Below are positions 20,579-28,824 of a stretch of 64,000 nucleotides of DNA, piece after piece (within the stretch, counting starts at the first letter, position 1; the number at the start of each line of letters is the position of its first letter). The DNA lies in NCBI GenBank assembly GCA_963754335.1, contig CAVWFQ010000010.1:1674001-1738000 (forward strand), in the 5' to 3' direction. The notes under the pieces are model-generated. The model was not told the origin of the DNA. It saw only the letters and a program-made list of their open reading frames with translations, and did not search any database. The translations under genes were made by a program, and so were the position numbers. Origin of the DNA: JBBSDP01 sp963754335 (lineage in GTDB: Bacteria > Planctomycetota > Phycisphaerae > Tepidisphaerales > Tepidisphaeraceae).

Positions 20579-21954
20579 ATGATTCCGACTCTTGCCGCGC
20601 GAATGGCCGACTACGCGATCGGCCTGCGTTTTGAAGCCCTCTCCGCCGCTACAGTTCATGAAGTAAAGCGGCGCATCATTGATTCGCTCGGCTGCGCTCT
20701 GGGCGGATGGCGCGCCGAGCCATGCGCAATTGCGCGTCGCGTCGCTGGCTCGGTTCGATCCGACACGGGCGCCACGATCTGGGGAACAGGCATCATGACT
20801 TCGCTGGATTGGGCCGCCTTCGCCAACGGCTGCCAGGTCCGTTATCTCGATTACAACGATACCTATCTCTCAAAGGAGCCGGCCCATCCCAGCGACAACA
20901 TTCCGGCGGCGATCGCCGTCGCCGAGGCGACCGGAGCGACCGGCCGTGAGTTGATCGCCGCCATCGTGATTGCCTACGAATTGCAGTGCCGGCTCTGCGA
21001 TGCGGCCAGTCTGCGGTCCATCGGATGGGATCACGTCACCTATGGCCCCTTCTCAACTGCACTGGCCGCCGCCCGACTGATGAAACTGGATGCACCCACA
21101 ACGCGACATGCGCTCGGTATCGCTGGCGTGGCCAGTGCGGCGCTGCGGCAGACACGCGTGGGAGAATTGTCACATTGGAAAGGATGCGCCTTCGCTAGCG
21201 CCGCCCGGCAGGGCGTCTTCGCGGCGATGCTCGCCCGCGAGGGGATGACCGGGCCGTCTCCGATATTCGAAGGAGATCGCGGCTTTGAGCGACTTGTGAG
21301 CGGGCCTCTCGCGATGACGGGACCTTTTGCGTCGCCCGCGCAAGTTGCGGACGAGCCGATGATCCTCAATACGAGCATCAAATGCTGGCCCGTCGAATAC
21401 CACGCCCAAAGCGCGGTTGAAGCGTCGCTAAAGCTGCGGCGGCAATTCGATGGCGTCGATTCAATCGATTCGATCCTGATCGAAAGCCATGACGCAGCCG
21501 TCGATATCATCGGCAGCGAGCCGGCCAAATGGCGTCCCGAGAACCGGGAAACCGCCGACCACAGTCTCCCTTACATCACCGCGGTGGCGCTGACCGATGG
21601 CCAGGTCACGCCGGAGCAATTCTCGCCGGAACGAATCGCCGATCAGAAACTTCTCTCGCTGGTGCAGCGAATCAAGGTCGCGCGAACCGCGAATTGAGCG
21701 CGCTCTACCCGCAGGGCGTCGGCAACATGATTGCGATCACATTGAAAGACGGTCGCCGGCTGGTCGAACGGGTGGATTACCCCTGCGGCCACGCCCGCAA
21801 CCGCATGAGCGACGAACAGGTGATGAACAAGTTTCACGCATTAGCCGCCCCGCTTATTTCGCGCGACCGCGCCGATGCACTGGCGGCTTATGTGTGGGAG
21901 CTCGACAAAGTTCACAATTGCTCGTCACTGCCGACCTTGCTGGCTCTTTCGTAG
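20579..21954 (+). CDS. prpD: 2-methylcitrate dehydratase (MmgE/PrpD family), one frameshift near 21690
   Basis: Dehydrates 2-methylcitrate to 2-methylaconitate in propionate degradation. GAGGAG stands just before the ATG. Typical blocks: MADYAIGLRFEAL, VKRRIIDSLGCALGG, WAAFANGCQVRYLDYNDTY, EPAHPSDNIPAAIAVAEA, LKGPLAMTG-like middle region, and KCWPVEYHAQSAVEA. The frame stops at 21697 after RIKVAR, but the family C-terminus (VERVDYPCGHARNRMSDEQ, DALAAYVWELDKVHNC) continues one frame over to 21954. One missing base near 21685-21692 explains this. The two frames together give the expected length (about 458 residues). First gene of a prpD-prpB-prpC set. Confidence 0.87.
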
Positions 21955-21994
21955 CTTGAATGCTTAACTGTGGCGAGCGATCCTTGTCCCTTGT

Positions 21995-22110
21995 CCCCTC
22001 TCCGGGTACTCCGGGAGAGGGTTAGGGTGAGGGGAATTCGGAAGTCGCGAATCGTTCCTTTTCGAAAAGCGCCTTCAACCGACACTCTCCCGGAGTACCG
22101 GGAGTGAGGG
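21995..22110. repeat. Long inverted repeat, CCCTCTCCC family, copy 2
   Basis: The left part, 21995-22034, folds as CCCTCTCCGG...CCGGGAGAGGG around GTACTC (22006-22011). The right part, 22084-22110, folds around GAGTAC (22093-22098). The two parts pair with each other less perfectly than in copies 1 and 3. It separates prpD and prpB, which run in the same direction. Confidence 0.75.
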
Positions 22111-22129
22111 AAGAGGATATGATCGCCCC

Positions 22130-22996
22130 ATGCCCACGCGCAAAACGCTGATTCTTCGCCGCCTGCTCAGCAAAGGGTGCCTGATGCTGCCTGGCGCATT
22201 CAATGCCGGCGTCGCGCGGATGGTGCAGAAGGCGGGCTTCTCAGCGGTTTATATCAGCGGCGCTGGACTGGCGAATGCGACGGCCGGCGTGCCGGATATC
22301 GGCCTGCTGGATTTGAGCGAAGTGGTCCGCCTTGCCGGGTACATCGCCGCCGCGGTGAAGATTCCGGCCCTGCTCGACGCCGACACGGGATTTGGCGGCA
22401 CGCAGAACGTGGCTCGCGCGGTGCGCGAGTTCGAACGGGCGGGAATCGCCGGATTGCATCTGGAAGATCAGGCCTTTCCCAAACGCTGTGGACATTTGGC
22501 GGGCAAATCGCTCGTATCGATCGAAGAGGCCGCTGAGCGAATTCGCGCAGCGGTCAAAGCGCGAAGCGACAAAGACTTTCTGATCATTGCCCGGACGGAC
22601 GCGCGCGGCGTCGAGGGATTTGACGCCGCCGTGCGGCGCGCCCGCGCTTATCTCGACGCCGGCGCCGATGGAATCTTTCCCGAGGCACTCGAAACCGCCG
22701 CGGAGTTTCGAAGTTTTTCCCGCGAAATCCGCTCCCCACTGCTTGCGAACATGACCGAGTTCGGCCGCGGCCCGCTTTTGTCAGGCAAGCAACTGGCCGC
22801 CATGGGATACCGCATGGTGATCTTTCCGCAGTCGGCGTTCCGAGTTTCCATGCACGCCGCCGGTGAATTCCTGGGCGACCTCAAAAAGCACGGCACGCAA
22901 AAGGCATGGCTCAATCGAATGCAGACCCGGGATGAACTGTATCAATTGATGGAGTACGACCCGGCCAAGGAGTGGAGTATGGAGGGTGGAGGGTAG
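22130..22996 (+). CDS. prpB: 2-methylisocitrate lyase (isocitrate lyase/PEP mutase family)
   Basis: Cleaves 2-methylisocitrate to pyruvate and succinate. 288 residues. Diagnostic features: GAFNAGVARMVQKAGF, YISGAGLANA, DADTGFGG (metal site), the catalytic loop KRCGHLAGK, IARTDARGVEG, FPEALE and NMTEFGRGP. KRCGH rather than the isocitrate lyase KKCGH, and the short length, point to PrpB. The last residues (EWSMEGGG) and the TAG stop are encoded by the arm of the following repeat, so the native C-terminus may have been replaced. Its place between prpD and prpC supports the pathway role. Confidence 0.9.
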   Translation: MPTRKTLILRRLLSKGCLMLPGAFNAGVARMVQKAGFSAVYISGAGLANATAGVPDIGLLDLSEVVRLAGYIAAAVKIPALLDADTGFGGTQNVARAVREFERAGIAGLHLEDQAFPKRCGHLAGKSLVSIEEAAERIRAAVKARSDKDFLIIARTDARGVEGFDAAVRRARAYLDAGADGIFPEALETAAEFRSFSREIRSPLLANMTEFGRGPLLSGKQLAAMGYRMVIFPQSAFRVSMHAAGEFLGDLKKHGTQKAWLNRMQTRDELYQLMEYDPAKEWSMEGGG

Positions 22997-23104
22997 CGGG
23001 TTGAGGGTAGAGAGCGGAAAATACAGAATGCGCGAGAAACGCTGTGCTATCGGTCCTTCACTCTCTATCCTCCACTCTACACCCTCAACCCTCAACCCTC
23101 TCCT
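22970..23104. repeat. Inverted repeat of GAGGGT units between prpB and prpC
   Basis: Arm 1 (about 22972-23014) is made of GGAGGGT/GAGGGTA units and arm 2 (about 23060-23104) of their complements (CTCTACA, CCCTCAA). It begins inside the prpB coding sequence and ends 12 bases before the prpC ribosome-binding site GGAGG. The arms are imperfect but clearly complementary. Confidence 0.75.
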
Positions 23105-23127
23105 ACAATACCTTCGGAGGCTTCCCC

Positions 23128-24258
23128 ATGGCGTCCGAAGACAAACCCACCTACAGCCCCGGCCTTGATGGCGTGATCGCGGGTGAATCAGCGATCTGCG
23201 CTGTCGATGCTAGCGCCGGACTTCTGTATCGCGGCTACGACATTCACGAACTGGCCACGCGCGCAAGCTTCGAAGACGTGGTCTGGCTGCTGCTTCACGG
23301 CGAGCTTCCCACCACCGCGGAGTATGAGCAGATTCGCGAGCAGCTTGCGGCGGAGGATCGAATACCGGATGCCATTACCGCCATTTTTCGGCTGATGCCG
23401 AAAACGGCCCTGCCGATCGACATGCTCCGCACCGGCGTTTCGATCCTGGGCACATTCGATCCGAAGCCGGACGATCTGTCTCACGCGGCCAACGTGGGCC
23501 GTGCAATTCGTCTGATTGCGGCCATTCCCAGCCTGATCGCAACGGGATGGCGAATCGCGAATGGAAAGCCGCCGCCAGGCCCCGCGGATCATCTCACGCA
23601 CGCCGCGCGATTTCTCTTCGGGTTGAGCGGCACACCTCCGCCGCCGGCAATGGTCAGCGCGATGAACACGATCCTGATCCTCTATGCCGAGCACGAATTT
23701 AACGCATCGACCTTTGCCGCCCGGGTCACGGCTTCGACTCTGTCCGACATGTATTCGGCGATTACTTCCGCCATCGGAACGCTGAAAGGTCCTCTGCACG
23801 GGGGCGCCAACGAGCAGGCGATGAATGTATTGCGTGAAGTCGGATCACCGCAGCGAGCCGAAGAATGGGTCAAGCGAAAACTGGCGGCCAAAGAAAAGGT
23901 AATGGGATTCGGCCACCGCGTTTACCGAAATGGCGACTCGCGCGTCTCGGTCATGCGCGAACTGGGAAAGCAACTCGGCAACGAGTCGGGCCAGCAACGG
24001 TGGATTGCAATCTGCGAAGCGCTCGAAGCGGTCATGTTGCGAGAGAAAAATCTATACGCCAATGTCGACCTCTATGCCGCGCCGGTCCTCTACATGATGG
24101 GGATTCCGCACGAGTTGAACACGCCGATCTTTGCGGCGGCCCGGGCGGCCGGGTGGTGCGCCCACGTGATCGAGCAGCAGGACCACAACCGACTCATTCG
24201 GCCGCGCTCGCTTTATACGGGTCCGCCACCGCGACACTACCCGTCGACGACAAAGTGA
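23128..24258 (+). CDS. prpC: Citrate/2-methylcitrate synthase
   Basis: Condenses oxaloacetate with propionyl-CoA (or acetyl-CoA). Start at 23128 with GGAGG eight bases upstream; 376 residues, the length of the short type II-like/PrpC enzymes. Seen: GLDGVIAGESAIC, LLYRGYDIHELA, the active-site His in EHEFNASTF, HGGANEQ, the second His in GFGHRVYRN, the Asp block NVDLYAAPVLYMMG, and HVIEQQDHNRLIRP. Sequence alone does not separate citrate from methylcitrate synthase; the neighbours prpD and prpB favour the latter. The TGA stop is embedded in the outer arm of the next repeat. Confidence 0.88.
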   Translation: MASEDKPTYSPGLDGVIAGESAICAVDASAGLLYRGYDIHELATRASFEDVVWLLLHGELPTTAEYEQIREQLAAEDRIPDAITAIFRLMPKTALPIDMLRTGVSILGTFDPKPDDLSHAANVGRAIRLIAAIPSLIATGWRIANGKPPPGPADHLTHAARFLFGLSGTPPPPAMVSAMNTILILYAEHEFNASTFAARVTASTLSDMYSAITSAIGTLKGPLHGGANEQAMNVLREVGSPQRAEEWVKRKLAAKEKVMGFGHRVYRNGDSRVSVMRELGKQLGNESGQQRWIAICEALEAVMLREKNLYANVDLYAAPVLYMMGIPHELNTPIFAAARAAGWCAHVIEQQDHNRLIRPRSLYTGPPPRHYPSTTK

Positions 24259-24412
24259 AGACGTGAAACGTGAAAACGTGATTGAGGAGCCGCGCACGCA
24301 GTAAGCGGGAATGTTCTCGCCTCGGCGCGCTGGCGATGAACATTCCCGCTTACTGCGTGCGCAGGCTCTTTGGTTGTTCGCATCAACGTTTCACGTCTTC
24401 ACGTCTTCACCC
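24256..24412. repeat. Nested inverted repeats exactly filling the gap between prpC and the calpain gene
   Basis: Outer arms 24256-24280 and 24382-24411 are built of GTGAAGAC/GTGAAAC units and their complements. The inner hairpin has arms 24287-24316 and 24338-24368, sharing the CGCAGTAAGCGGGAA arm of the element at 17319; its right arm carries one extra A. The prpC stop TGA is at 24256-24258 and the calpain gene stops at 24414, so both convergent genes end on the edges of the element. Confidence 0.87.
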
Positions 24413-24413
24413 C

Positions 24414-25823
24414 TCACACATACGCGCTGACGATTCCGATCATGCTTCCCAAGGCCTGCGTGCCGGTGATCGTGACATAGCCGTCGTTGGGGTTGGCGTC
24501 GTTGCCCGCCCCATCAACTCCCCATGGGTTGCGAAGGACCAGGCCGGTGGCGACGCCGTTCGCGCCCGTTACCACGCTCACGACCGAGTAGGCATGATCG
24601 CCGATCAGCGGGGCGCCGGCGGCCGGCGTGTTCACCGCGAAGGTCACGGCCTTGCCGGCGGCGAGCTGCGACTGAATGAGCGTGAGTAGCGCTTGTCCGC
24701 TGGCGGCGCTGTAGACATCGCTCGCGTTGCAGCCGAGCGAGGCGAACGCCTCGTCCATCCATCCGCTGCTGATGCCGTTGTAGCTGGGTGCCCCGCCGCG
24801 GACGTAGGTCCAGGCCTTTTCCATGATGGCAGTCCACATCGAGCCGCCGGTTCCGAAATCGGCGTAGGCCGGCTGATTGGCCCACAGGACCGGCAGGCTG
24901 GCATCGACATGAACAAACACGTTTTGTCCGTTCTTGTTCATCTGCACCAGGTAGGTGCCGTCGCCAAGATCGAGAATGCTCTGCTGGATTTTCATCGGAT
25001 CGTTCCGGGCGACATCCGACAGGACCGAGAGGTAGTAGCAGTCGCCAATCTGACCCTGCTTGACATCGTCCGGCGAGGGGCCGGTGGAAGCAAAGAGCGG
25101 ATGATTGGAGAAGTTCTGATAGTTGATTCCTGAGCTGGTCGCGGCCGGCTCGGGCAACGCCGGGGAAATCGCGGTCACCTTCTTTGCAGCATTGGCTTTG
25201 CTCGCCTTGCCGGCCTTGGTCGTGGCGGCCGATGCCCCGAAGTAGCTGGAGACGCGGTGAACCGCGCCGTACGCATTTTCATCGGCGCGAACGTTATAAA
25301 CTTTTTCGTTGGCGCTGTTGTCGCACCAGAAGCTGTCCTTGCCGCTGCCGCCGTAGAGCGAATCGACACTTCCGCCAAGGCTCACCAGGGTGTCATTGCC
25401 GTTGCCGGCTTTCAGGGTGTCTTTGCCAGTTCCCGCGTAGAGGGTGTCGTTACCGGAACCCGCCTGGAGCGTGTCAGTGCCGGTGCCGGCAAAGAGCTCA
25501 CAGTTGATATGTACCGAAGGGTCAATCGTGACCGTGTCGTTTCCGGCGCCACTGCGAACGAGCAGGCTGGCATAGTTGCCGGTGAGGGTCGAAGTCCAGC
25601 CATTGTTGGCGACCACCAGGCCGCCGGCGGTCTGCGTTACGGTGATCTTATCGTTGCCGGAGGTGCCGTTAATCTGAAGCTGGTTTCCGCCCCAAACCGC
25701 GACGGTCGAGATCGACAGGGTCGAGCTGCTCATCAGCTCGCGGCTTTCGAGCGTCTCGAAGACGGAGGCCGAGGCGGCCTTCGAGGACTTGGTATTCGAC
25801 GCATTTCGGTTTGAACGCACCAT
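24414..25823 (-). CDS. Secreted calpain-family (C2) cysteine peptidase with calcium-binding repeats
   Basis: 469 residues from the ATG at 25823 (AAGGAGCGG upstream decides it). Residues 1-40 carry SVFETLESRELMS, like the LExRxL motif at the start of many large exported planctomycete proteins. Next come RTX/haemolysin-like turns (GNDTVTIDPS, GTGTDTLQAGSGNDTL, GNGNDTLVSLGG), probably calcium-binding. The calpain core follows: catalytic Cys in VKQGQIGDCYYLSVLSDVA, Trp/Ala-rich middle (MWTAIMEKAWTYV), His in GDHAYSVVSV and Asn in LRNPWG. All three catalytic residues are present, so it should be active. Substrate unknown. Residues 250-285 are a low-complexity Ala/Lys linker. Confidence 0.88.
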   Translation of the reverse strand: MVRSNRNASNTKSSKAASASVFETLESRELMSSSTLSISTVAVWGGNQLQINGTSGNDKITVTQTAGGLVVANNGWTSTLTGNYASLLVRSGAGNDTVTIDPSVHINCELFAGTGTDTLQAGSGNDTLYAGTGKDTLKAGNGNDTLVSLGGSVDSLYGGSGKDSFWCDNSANEKVYNVRADENAYGAVHRVSSYFGASAATTKAGKASKANAAKKVTAISPALPEPAATSSGINYQNFSNHPLFASTGPSPDDVKQGQIGDCYYLSVLSDVARNDPMKIQQSILDLGDGTYLVQMNKNGQNVFVHVDASLPVLWANQPAYADFGTGGSMWTAIMEKAWTYVRGGAPSYNGISSGWMDEAFASLGCNASDVYSAASGQALLTLIQSQLAAGKAVTFAVNTPAAGAPLIGDHAYSVVSVVTGANGVATGLVLRNPWGVDGAGNDANPNDGYVTITGTQALGSMIGIVSAYV

Positions 25824-26121
25824 GATTTCCGCTCCTTTTTTCCCTGTCCGATGGGTCTGGCGACTCATCTCGACAAGGGGGAAATCAAATACATTCAAAT
25901 GGGGAGCAAACCGGATTGAAGCACCTTTGGGCAATCTGGCGGGTTACCGGTCCTTAAAAGCCGCTTCCTCCTCCTGGCCCGCAAATCCGTTCGAATCGTT
26001 GCATTTTCCAACTGGCCGATAACGCCCGGAAGCGAGAATCACGTCAGAGAATTTGTACTTGGAAGGTGATCAACCTGATCGCCAGGAGCTCGAATGCCGA
26101 TAAACATCGTTGAGGCCACCG

Positions 26122-26499
26122 ATGAAGATCCGAGTCAAGAAATGCGCGTACGTGCTGCTCGCACTGGTTGCGGGTTGCTCGGCCTCCTCGGAATCGCAGA
26201 CCGCGTCAATCGGCGTTGCGAAGTCGCCCCGCGACTCCGCTCGGATTGAGCGACCGGCTGTCGCGCCGAAAATCGTAGACATCGTCGGCCGCGACAACGT
26301 GGTGACGGTCGCCGCCGGCCCGGACGGACCCCTCTACTCCGCCCGCACGCGCTCCGGCCAACAGCTCTTCGCCGACGCAACGCTCGAACAGGTGCAGGTG
26401 CTGCACCCCGAGGTCTTTCGCCAGATCGACGGCGTTGCCGCCGTCAGCGCCGACCACGTCATCGACGCCAGCATCGACGTCGGGCCTGTCGGCGATTAG
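26122..26499 (+). CDS. Small lipoprotein of unknown function
   Basis: 125 residues. The N-terminus is a lipoprotein signal (KKCAYVLLALVAGCS) with the lipobox LVAGC, so Lgt-type modification is expected. The remainder (IVDIVGRDNVVTVAAGPDG, LYSARTRSGQQLFADATLEQ) looks like one small beta-rich domain. A weak GAGG stands seven bases upstream. No family recognised. The gap 25824-26121 before it holds only the calpain ribosome-binding site and presumably the divergent promoters. Confidence 0.7.
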   Translation: MKIRVKKCAYVLLALVAGCSASSESQTASIGVAKSPRDSARIERPAVAPKIVDIVGRDNVVTVAAGPDGPLYSARTRSGQQLFADATLEQVQVLHPEVFRQIDGVAAVSADHVIDASIDVGPVGD

Positions 26500-26526
26500 A
26501 TCTGTCGGGACGCTCGCTTGTGGACC

Positions 26527-26608
26527 AATCGCGAAGGCGCAAGCGACGGGCCGGCGTCAGGCCGCCCGGACGGGCGACCGCCGGATCGACGCTTGCGCCT
26601 TCGCGATT
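26527..26608. repeat. Perfect 19-bp inverted repeat AATCGCGAAGGCGCAAGCG
   Basis: Arms 26527-26545 and 26590-26608 are perfectly complementary; the loop between them contains a second GC-rich inverted repeat (GGCCGGCG...CGCCGG). It begins 28 bases after the lipoprotein stop codon and may terminate that transcript. Confidence 0.85.
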
Positions 26609-26702
26609 CGATCTTTCTGTTTCTGTCGATTTGCCGAGAGGGGAGAAAATTCCCGCCACAATCAGGCATCACTCCCGATACCTCTGAACTGAATCGACCC
26701 TC

Positions 26703-26730
26703 TCGACAGTCGCCGGCTCCCCCTTATAAT
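26703..26730 (+). promoter_or_regulatory. Sigma-70-type promoter of the tRNA-Leu gene
   Basis: TCGACA (26703-26708), 16 bases, then TATAAT (26725-26730), ending 13 bases before the tRNA. The perfect -10 box immediately upstream of the tRNA supports it. Confidence 0.65.
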
Positions 26731-26743
26731 GTTCCCACCACTC

Positions 26744-26825
26744 GCCCAGGTGGCGGAATTGGCAGACGCACTACTTTGAGGTGGTAGCGCCGCAAGGCGT
26801 GCAGGTTCAAATCCTGTCCTGGGCA
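26744..26825 (+). tRNA. tRNA-Leu(GAG)
   Basis: An 82-nt class II tRNA without encoded CCA. The acceptor stem GCCCAGG pairs with CCTGGGC (26818-26824), discriminator A. The anticodon arm is CTACT-TTGAGGT-GGTAG with anticodon GAG, and the variable arm is CGCCGCAAGGCG. The T arm is GCAGG-TTCAAAT-CCTGT. All expected pairings can be drawn by hand. Confidence 0.95.
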
Positions 26826-26830
26826 TTCAC

Positions 26831-26866
26831 GAAGGCGATCCAAAGCGGATCGCCTTCATTCGTTTT
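26831..26866 (+). terminator. Rho-independent terminator after tRNA-Leu
   Basis: An 11-bp perfect stem GAAGGCGATCC/GGATCGCCTTC with a 5-base loop (26831-26857), followed by ATTCGTTTT. Five bases after the tRNA end. Confidence 0.8.
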
Positions 26867-26912
26867 GCGGTGATTCTTAGCCCGGTCATTTGGCTTTCGG
26901 CGGCGGAACGGA

Positions 26913-27485
26913 CTAGCTCAGGATGGTCGGTATGGCCTTCTGAAACTCTTTGTTCATGAAGTCGGTCATGTTCATGCCCTGGCGTTCGGCCAGGTCGCGC
27001 AATTGCTCCGACTGTTTCACCGTTACGCTGACCGTGGCGGTGTAGCCCATCGCCGGCAGATCGAGCCAGACGCTTTTCTCCTGGGCAAGCTGGGCGTCGG
27101 TGAAGCCGAGCGCCTTCAGCACGCCTGCCGCCATCATTTCGTTGCCCTCGCCATTCATGTGAATGCCGTCGATGGTCAGAAAAGACAAAAAAGAGTGCGG
27201 CCACCGTTTTTGGAACTCCTTCACTTTATTGGTCTCGTCGCTCGCCAAATCGGCCACGGGCAGGTTGCGCTCCCTGGCCAGGCCGCGCAGAAAGTCATTG
27301 TAAGCGATTCGCTTTTGGTTGCCGTCCTGGGGATTGTTATCGAATCACCCAATTTTCTGGCCCGATTGCGGCCCAGCGGAGGTGGGCACGGTTTGCGCGC
27401 GTAACTCCAAAGGGACGGCAGTCGAAAGCAGGGCCAGGATAAATGCGGTCAACGAATTCTGCGATCTGGTCAGGAACTTGAGCAT
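26913..27485 (-). pseudogene. SGNH/GDSL hydrolase with internal deletion and stop codon
   Basis: Reading from the ATG at 27485 gives a signal peptide (KFLTRSQNSLTAFILALLS...LRAQ) and a short linker ending GQKIG, then a TGA at about 27352. In the same frame the sequence resumes as NNPQDGNQKRIAYNDFLRG and continues with the C-terminal block V of SGNH hydrolases, TIDGIHMNGEGNEMMA. Blocks I-III, including the GDS nucleophile region, are missing, so the middle of the gene appears to have been deleted. A GTG at 27257 opens the surviving 114-residue C-terminal frame. Presumed inactive. Confidence 0.65.
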
Positions 27486-27519
27486 GACTTCCGTGGTCTT
27501 TCTGATTTTGATTCGAGTT

Positions 27520-27909
27520 TTATTTGGATCGTGTGCTGCGGTTGGAGGTCTTGCGCTTCGCTGCGTAGTTGCCGAGTTTCAACTGCGACTGCATCCGAAA
27601 GGCATTCACGATCGCGGCGAGCAATCCCGGAAAGCGTTTCTCGAGTTCGGCACAGCGGGAAGTATTGTGCATTTCGACGCCGCGCCGTTCGCCGCGGATC
27701 AATCCCGCTTCCCGGAGCGATTTGAAATGCTGGGACAGGGTCGATTTGGGGATCGCTTTTTCGCTGATGTTCAGAAATCCTGAGCAGGCCCGCGGGCATT
27801 CGGAACTTACGATCTGGGCGTAAATTGCGACGCGCACGGGATCGGAGAGGGCGTGGAGAATCCCTTCAACCGTAACGTCTTCAATGGAGGGGTGGAAAAG
27901 TGGCCTCAT
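27520..27909 (-). CDS. ArsR-family helix-turn-helix repressor
   Basis: 129 residues. The winged helix is evident: ILHALSDPVRVAIYAQIV, KSTLSQHFKSLREAGLIRGERRG shortened here to its core KSTLSQHFKSLREAGLI, and a basic tail. Cysteines (SSECPRACSG) are present but do not match the canonical ELCVCDL metal site, so the inducer is unclear. Divergent from two SDR oxidoreductase genes, with a palindromic operator candidate between them. The likely role is repression of those genes and itself. Confidence 0.85.
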   Translation of the reverse strand: MRPLFHPSIEDVTVEGILHALSDPVRVAIYAQIVSSECPRACSGFLNISEKAIPKSTLSQHFKSLREAGLIRGERRGVEMHNTSRCAELEKRFPGLLAAIVNAFRMQSQLKLGNYAAKRKTSNRSTRSK

Positions 27910-27930
27910 CGAAATTAATTATAGGGCGAT

Positions 27931-27967
27931 TTGACTCTTAGTTCAATAGTTCTACTATCCTGAACTA
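27931..27967 (+). promoter_or_regulatory. Operator/promoter between the ArsR regulator and the SDR genes
   Basis: A nested palindrome: TAGTTCA (27939-27945) and TGAACTA (27961-27967) flank ATAGT-TCT-ACTAT (27946-27958). It overlaps a promoter reading TTGACT (27931-27936), 16 bases, TACTAT (27953-27958) directed toward the SDR genes. Position and symmetry make it the likely binding site of the divergent ArsR protein. Confidence 0.65.
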
Positions 27968-28040
27968 TGCAACTGATCAGGCCGCGGAAACGCCGATTTC
28001 CCGCTTCAACCGGTTGCGGATCCTCTTCAGGGAGTCACTC

Positions 28041-28787
28041 ATGAGCAAACTTACTGGAAAAGTCGCGGTCGTCACGGGCGCGTCGAAGGGAATTGGTGCG
28101 GGAATCGCCAAGGCTCTCGCTAAAGAGGGCGCGTCGGTCGTCGTCAACTATGCCTCGAGCCGCTCCGGCGCCGACGCGGTCGTCGCGGAAATCACCGCAT
28201 CCGGCGGAAAAGCGATTGCGGTACGCGGCGATGTTTCGAAGAAAACGGAAGCCGAAGGAATCATTGATGCGGCAGTCAAGAAGTTCGGCCGACTGGATAT
28301 CCTCGTCAACAACTCCGGCGTTTACGAATTTGCCCCGATCGAGGCCGTCACGGAAGAGCACTTCCATAAGATCTTCAACATCAATGTTCTTGGGGCGCTC
28401 CTCGTCACCCAGGCGGCGGTGAAATACCTCGGCGAGGGCGGAAGCATCATCAACATCGGCTCCGGCGTAAGCCGACTCACTCCTGCAAATTCTTCCGTTT
28501 ACTCCGGCACGAAGGGGGCACTCGACGCCATCACCGGCGTGCTCGCCCGCGAGCTGGGCCCCAAGAAAATCCGCGTCAACACTATCAATCCCGGCATGGT
28601 CGAAACCGAAGGGACGCATACCGGTGGATTCATCGGCTCCGACTTCGAAAAGATACTCATCTCCCAGGCTCCGCTCGGCCGCACCGGCCGGGTCAGCGAC
28701 ATCGCCCCCATCGCGGTCTTCCTCGCCTCAGACGACTCCGCCTGGCTGACCGGCGAGCAACTCCTCGCCACGGGCGGCATTCGATAA
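28041..28787 (+). CDS. Short-chain dehydrogenase/reductase, first of a tandem pair
   Basis: A classical SDR of 248 residues with NAD(P) motif TGASKGIGAGIA, NNSG (NSGVYEF), the catalytic Ser in NIGSGVSRLTP, Tyr and Lys in YSGTKGA, and NPGMVETEG after it. The start at 28041 follows AGGGAG; an upstream extension is not supported. It is closest to glucose-1-dehydrogenase/3-oxoacyl-ACP-reductase-like SDRs often paired with ArsR or HxlR regulators. Substrate not predictable. It begins 132 bases from the divergent ArsR gene. Confidence 0.87.
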   Translation: MSKLTGKVAVVTGASKGIGAGIAKALAKEGASVVVNYASSRSGADAVVAEITASGGKAIAVRGDVSKKTEAEGIIDAAVKKFGRLDILVNNSGVYEFAPIEAVTEEHFHKIFNINVLGALLVTQAAVKYLGEGGSIINIGSGVSRLTPANSSVYSGTKGALDAITGVLARELGPKKIRVNTINPGMVETEGTHTGGFIGSDFEKILISQAPLGRTGRVSDIAPIAVFLASDDSAWLTGEQLLATGGIR

Positions 28788-28824
28788 TTCAACACCAACC
28801 TTCTCATTCGAAAGGAAAATAAAC

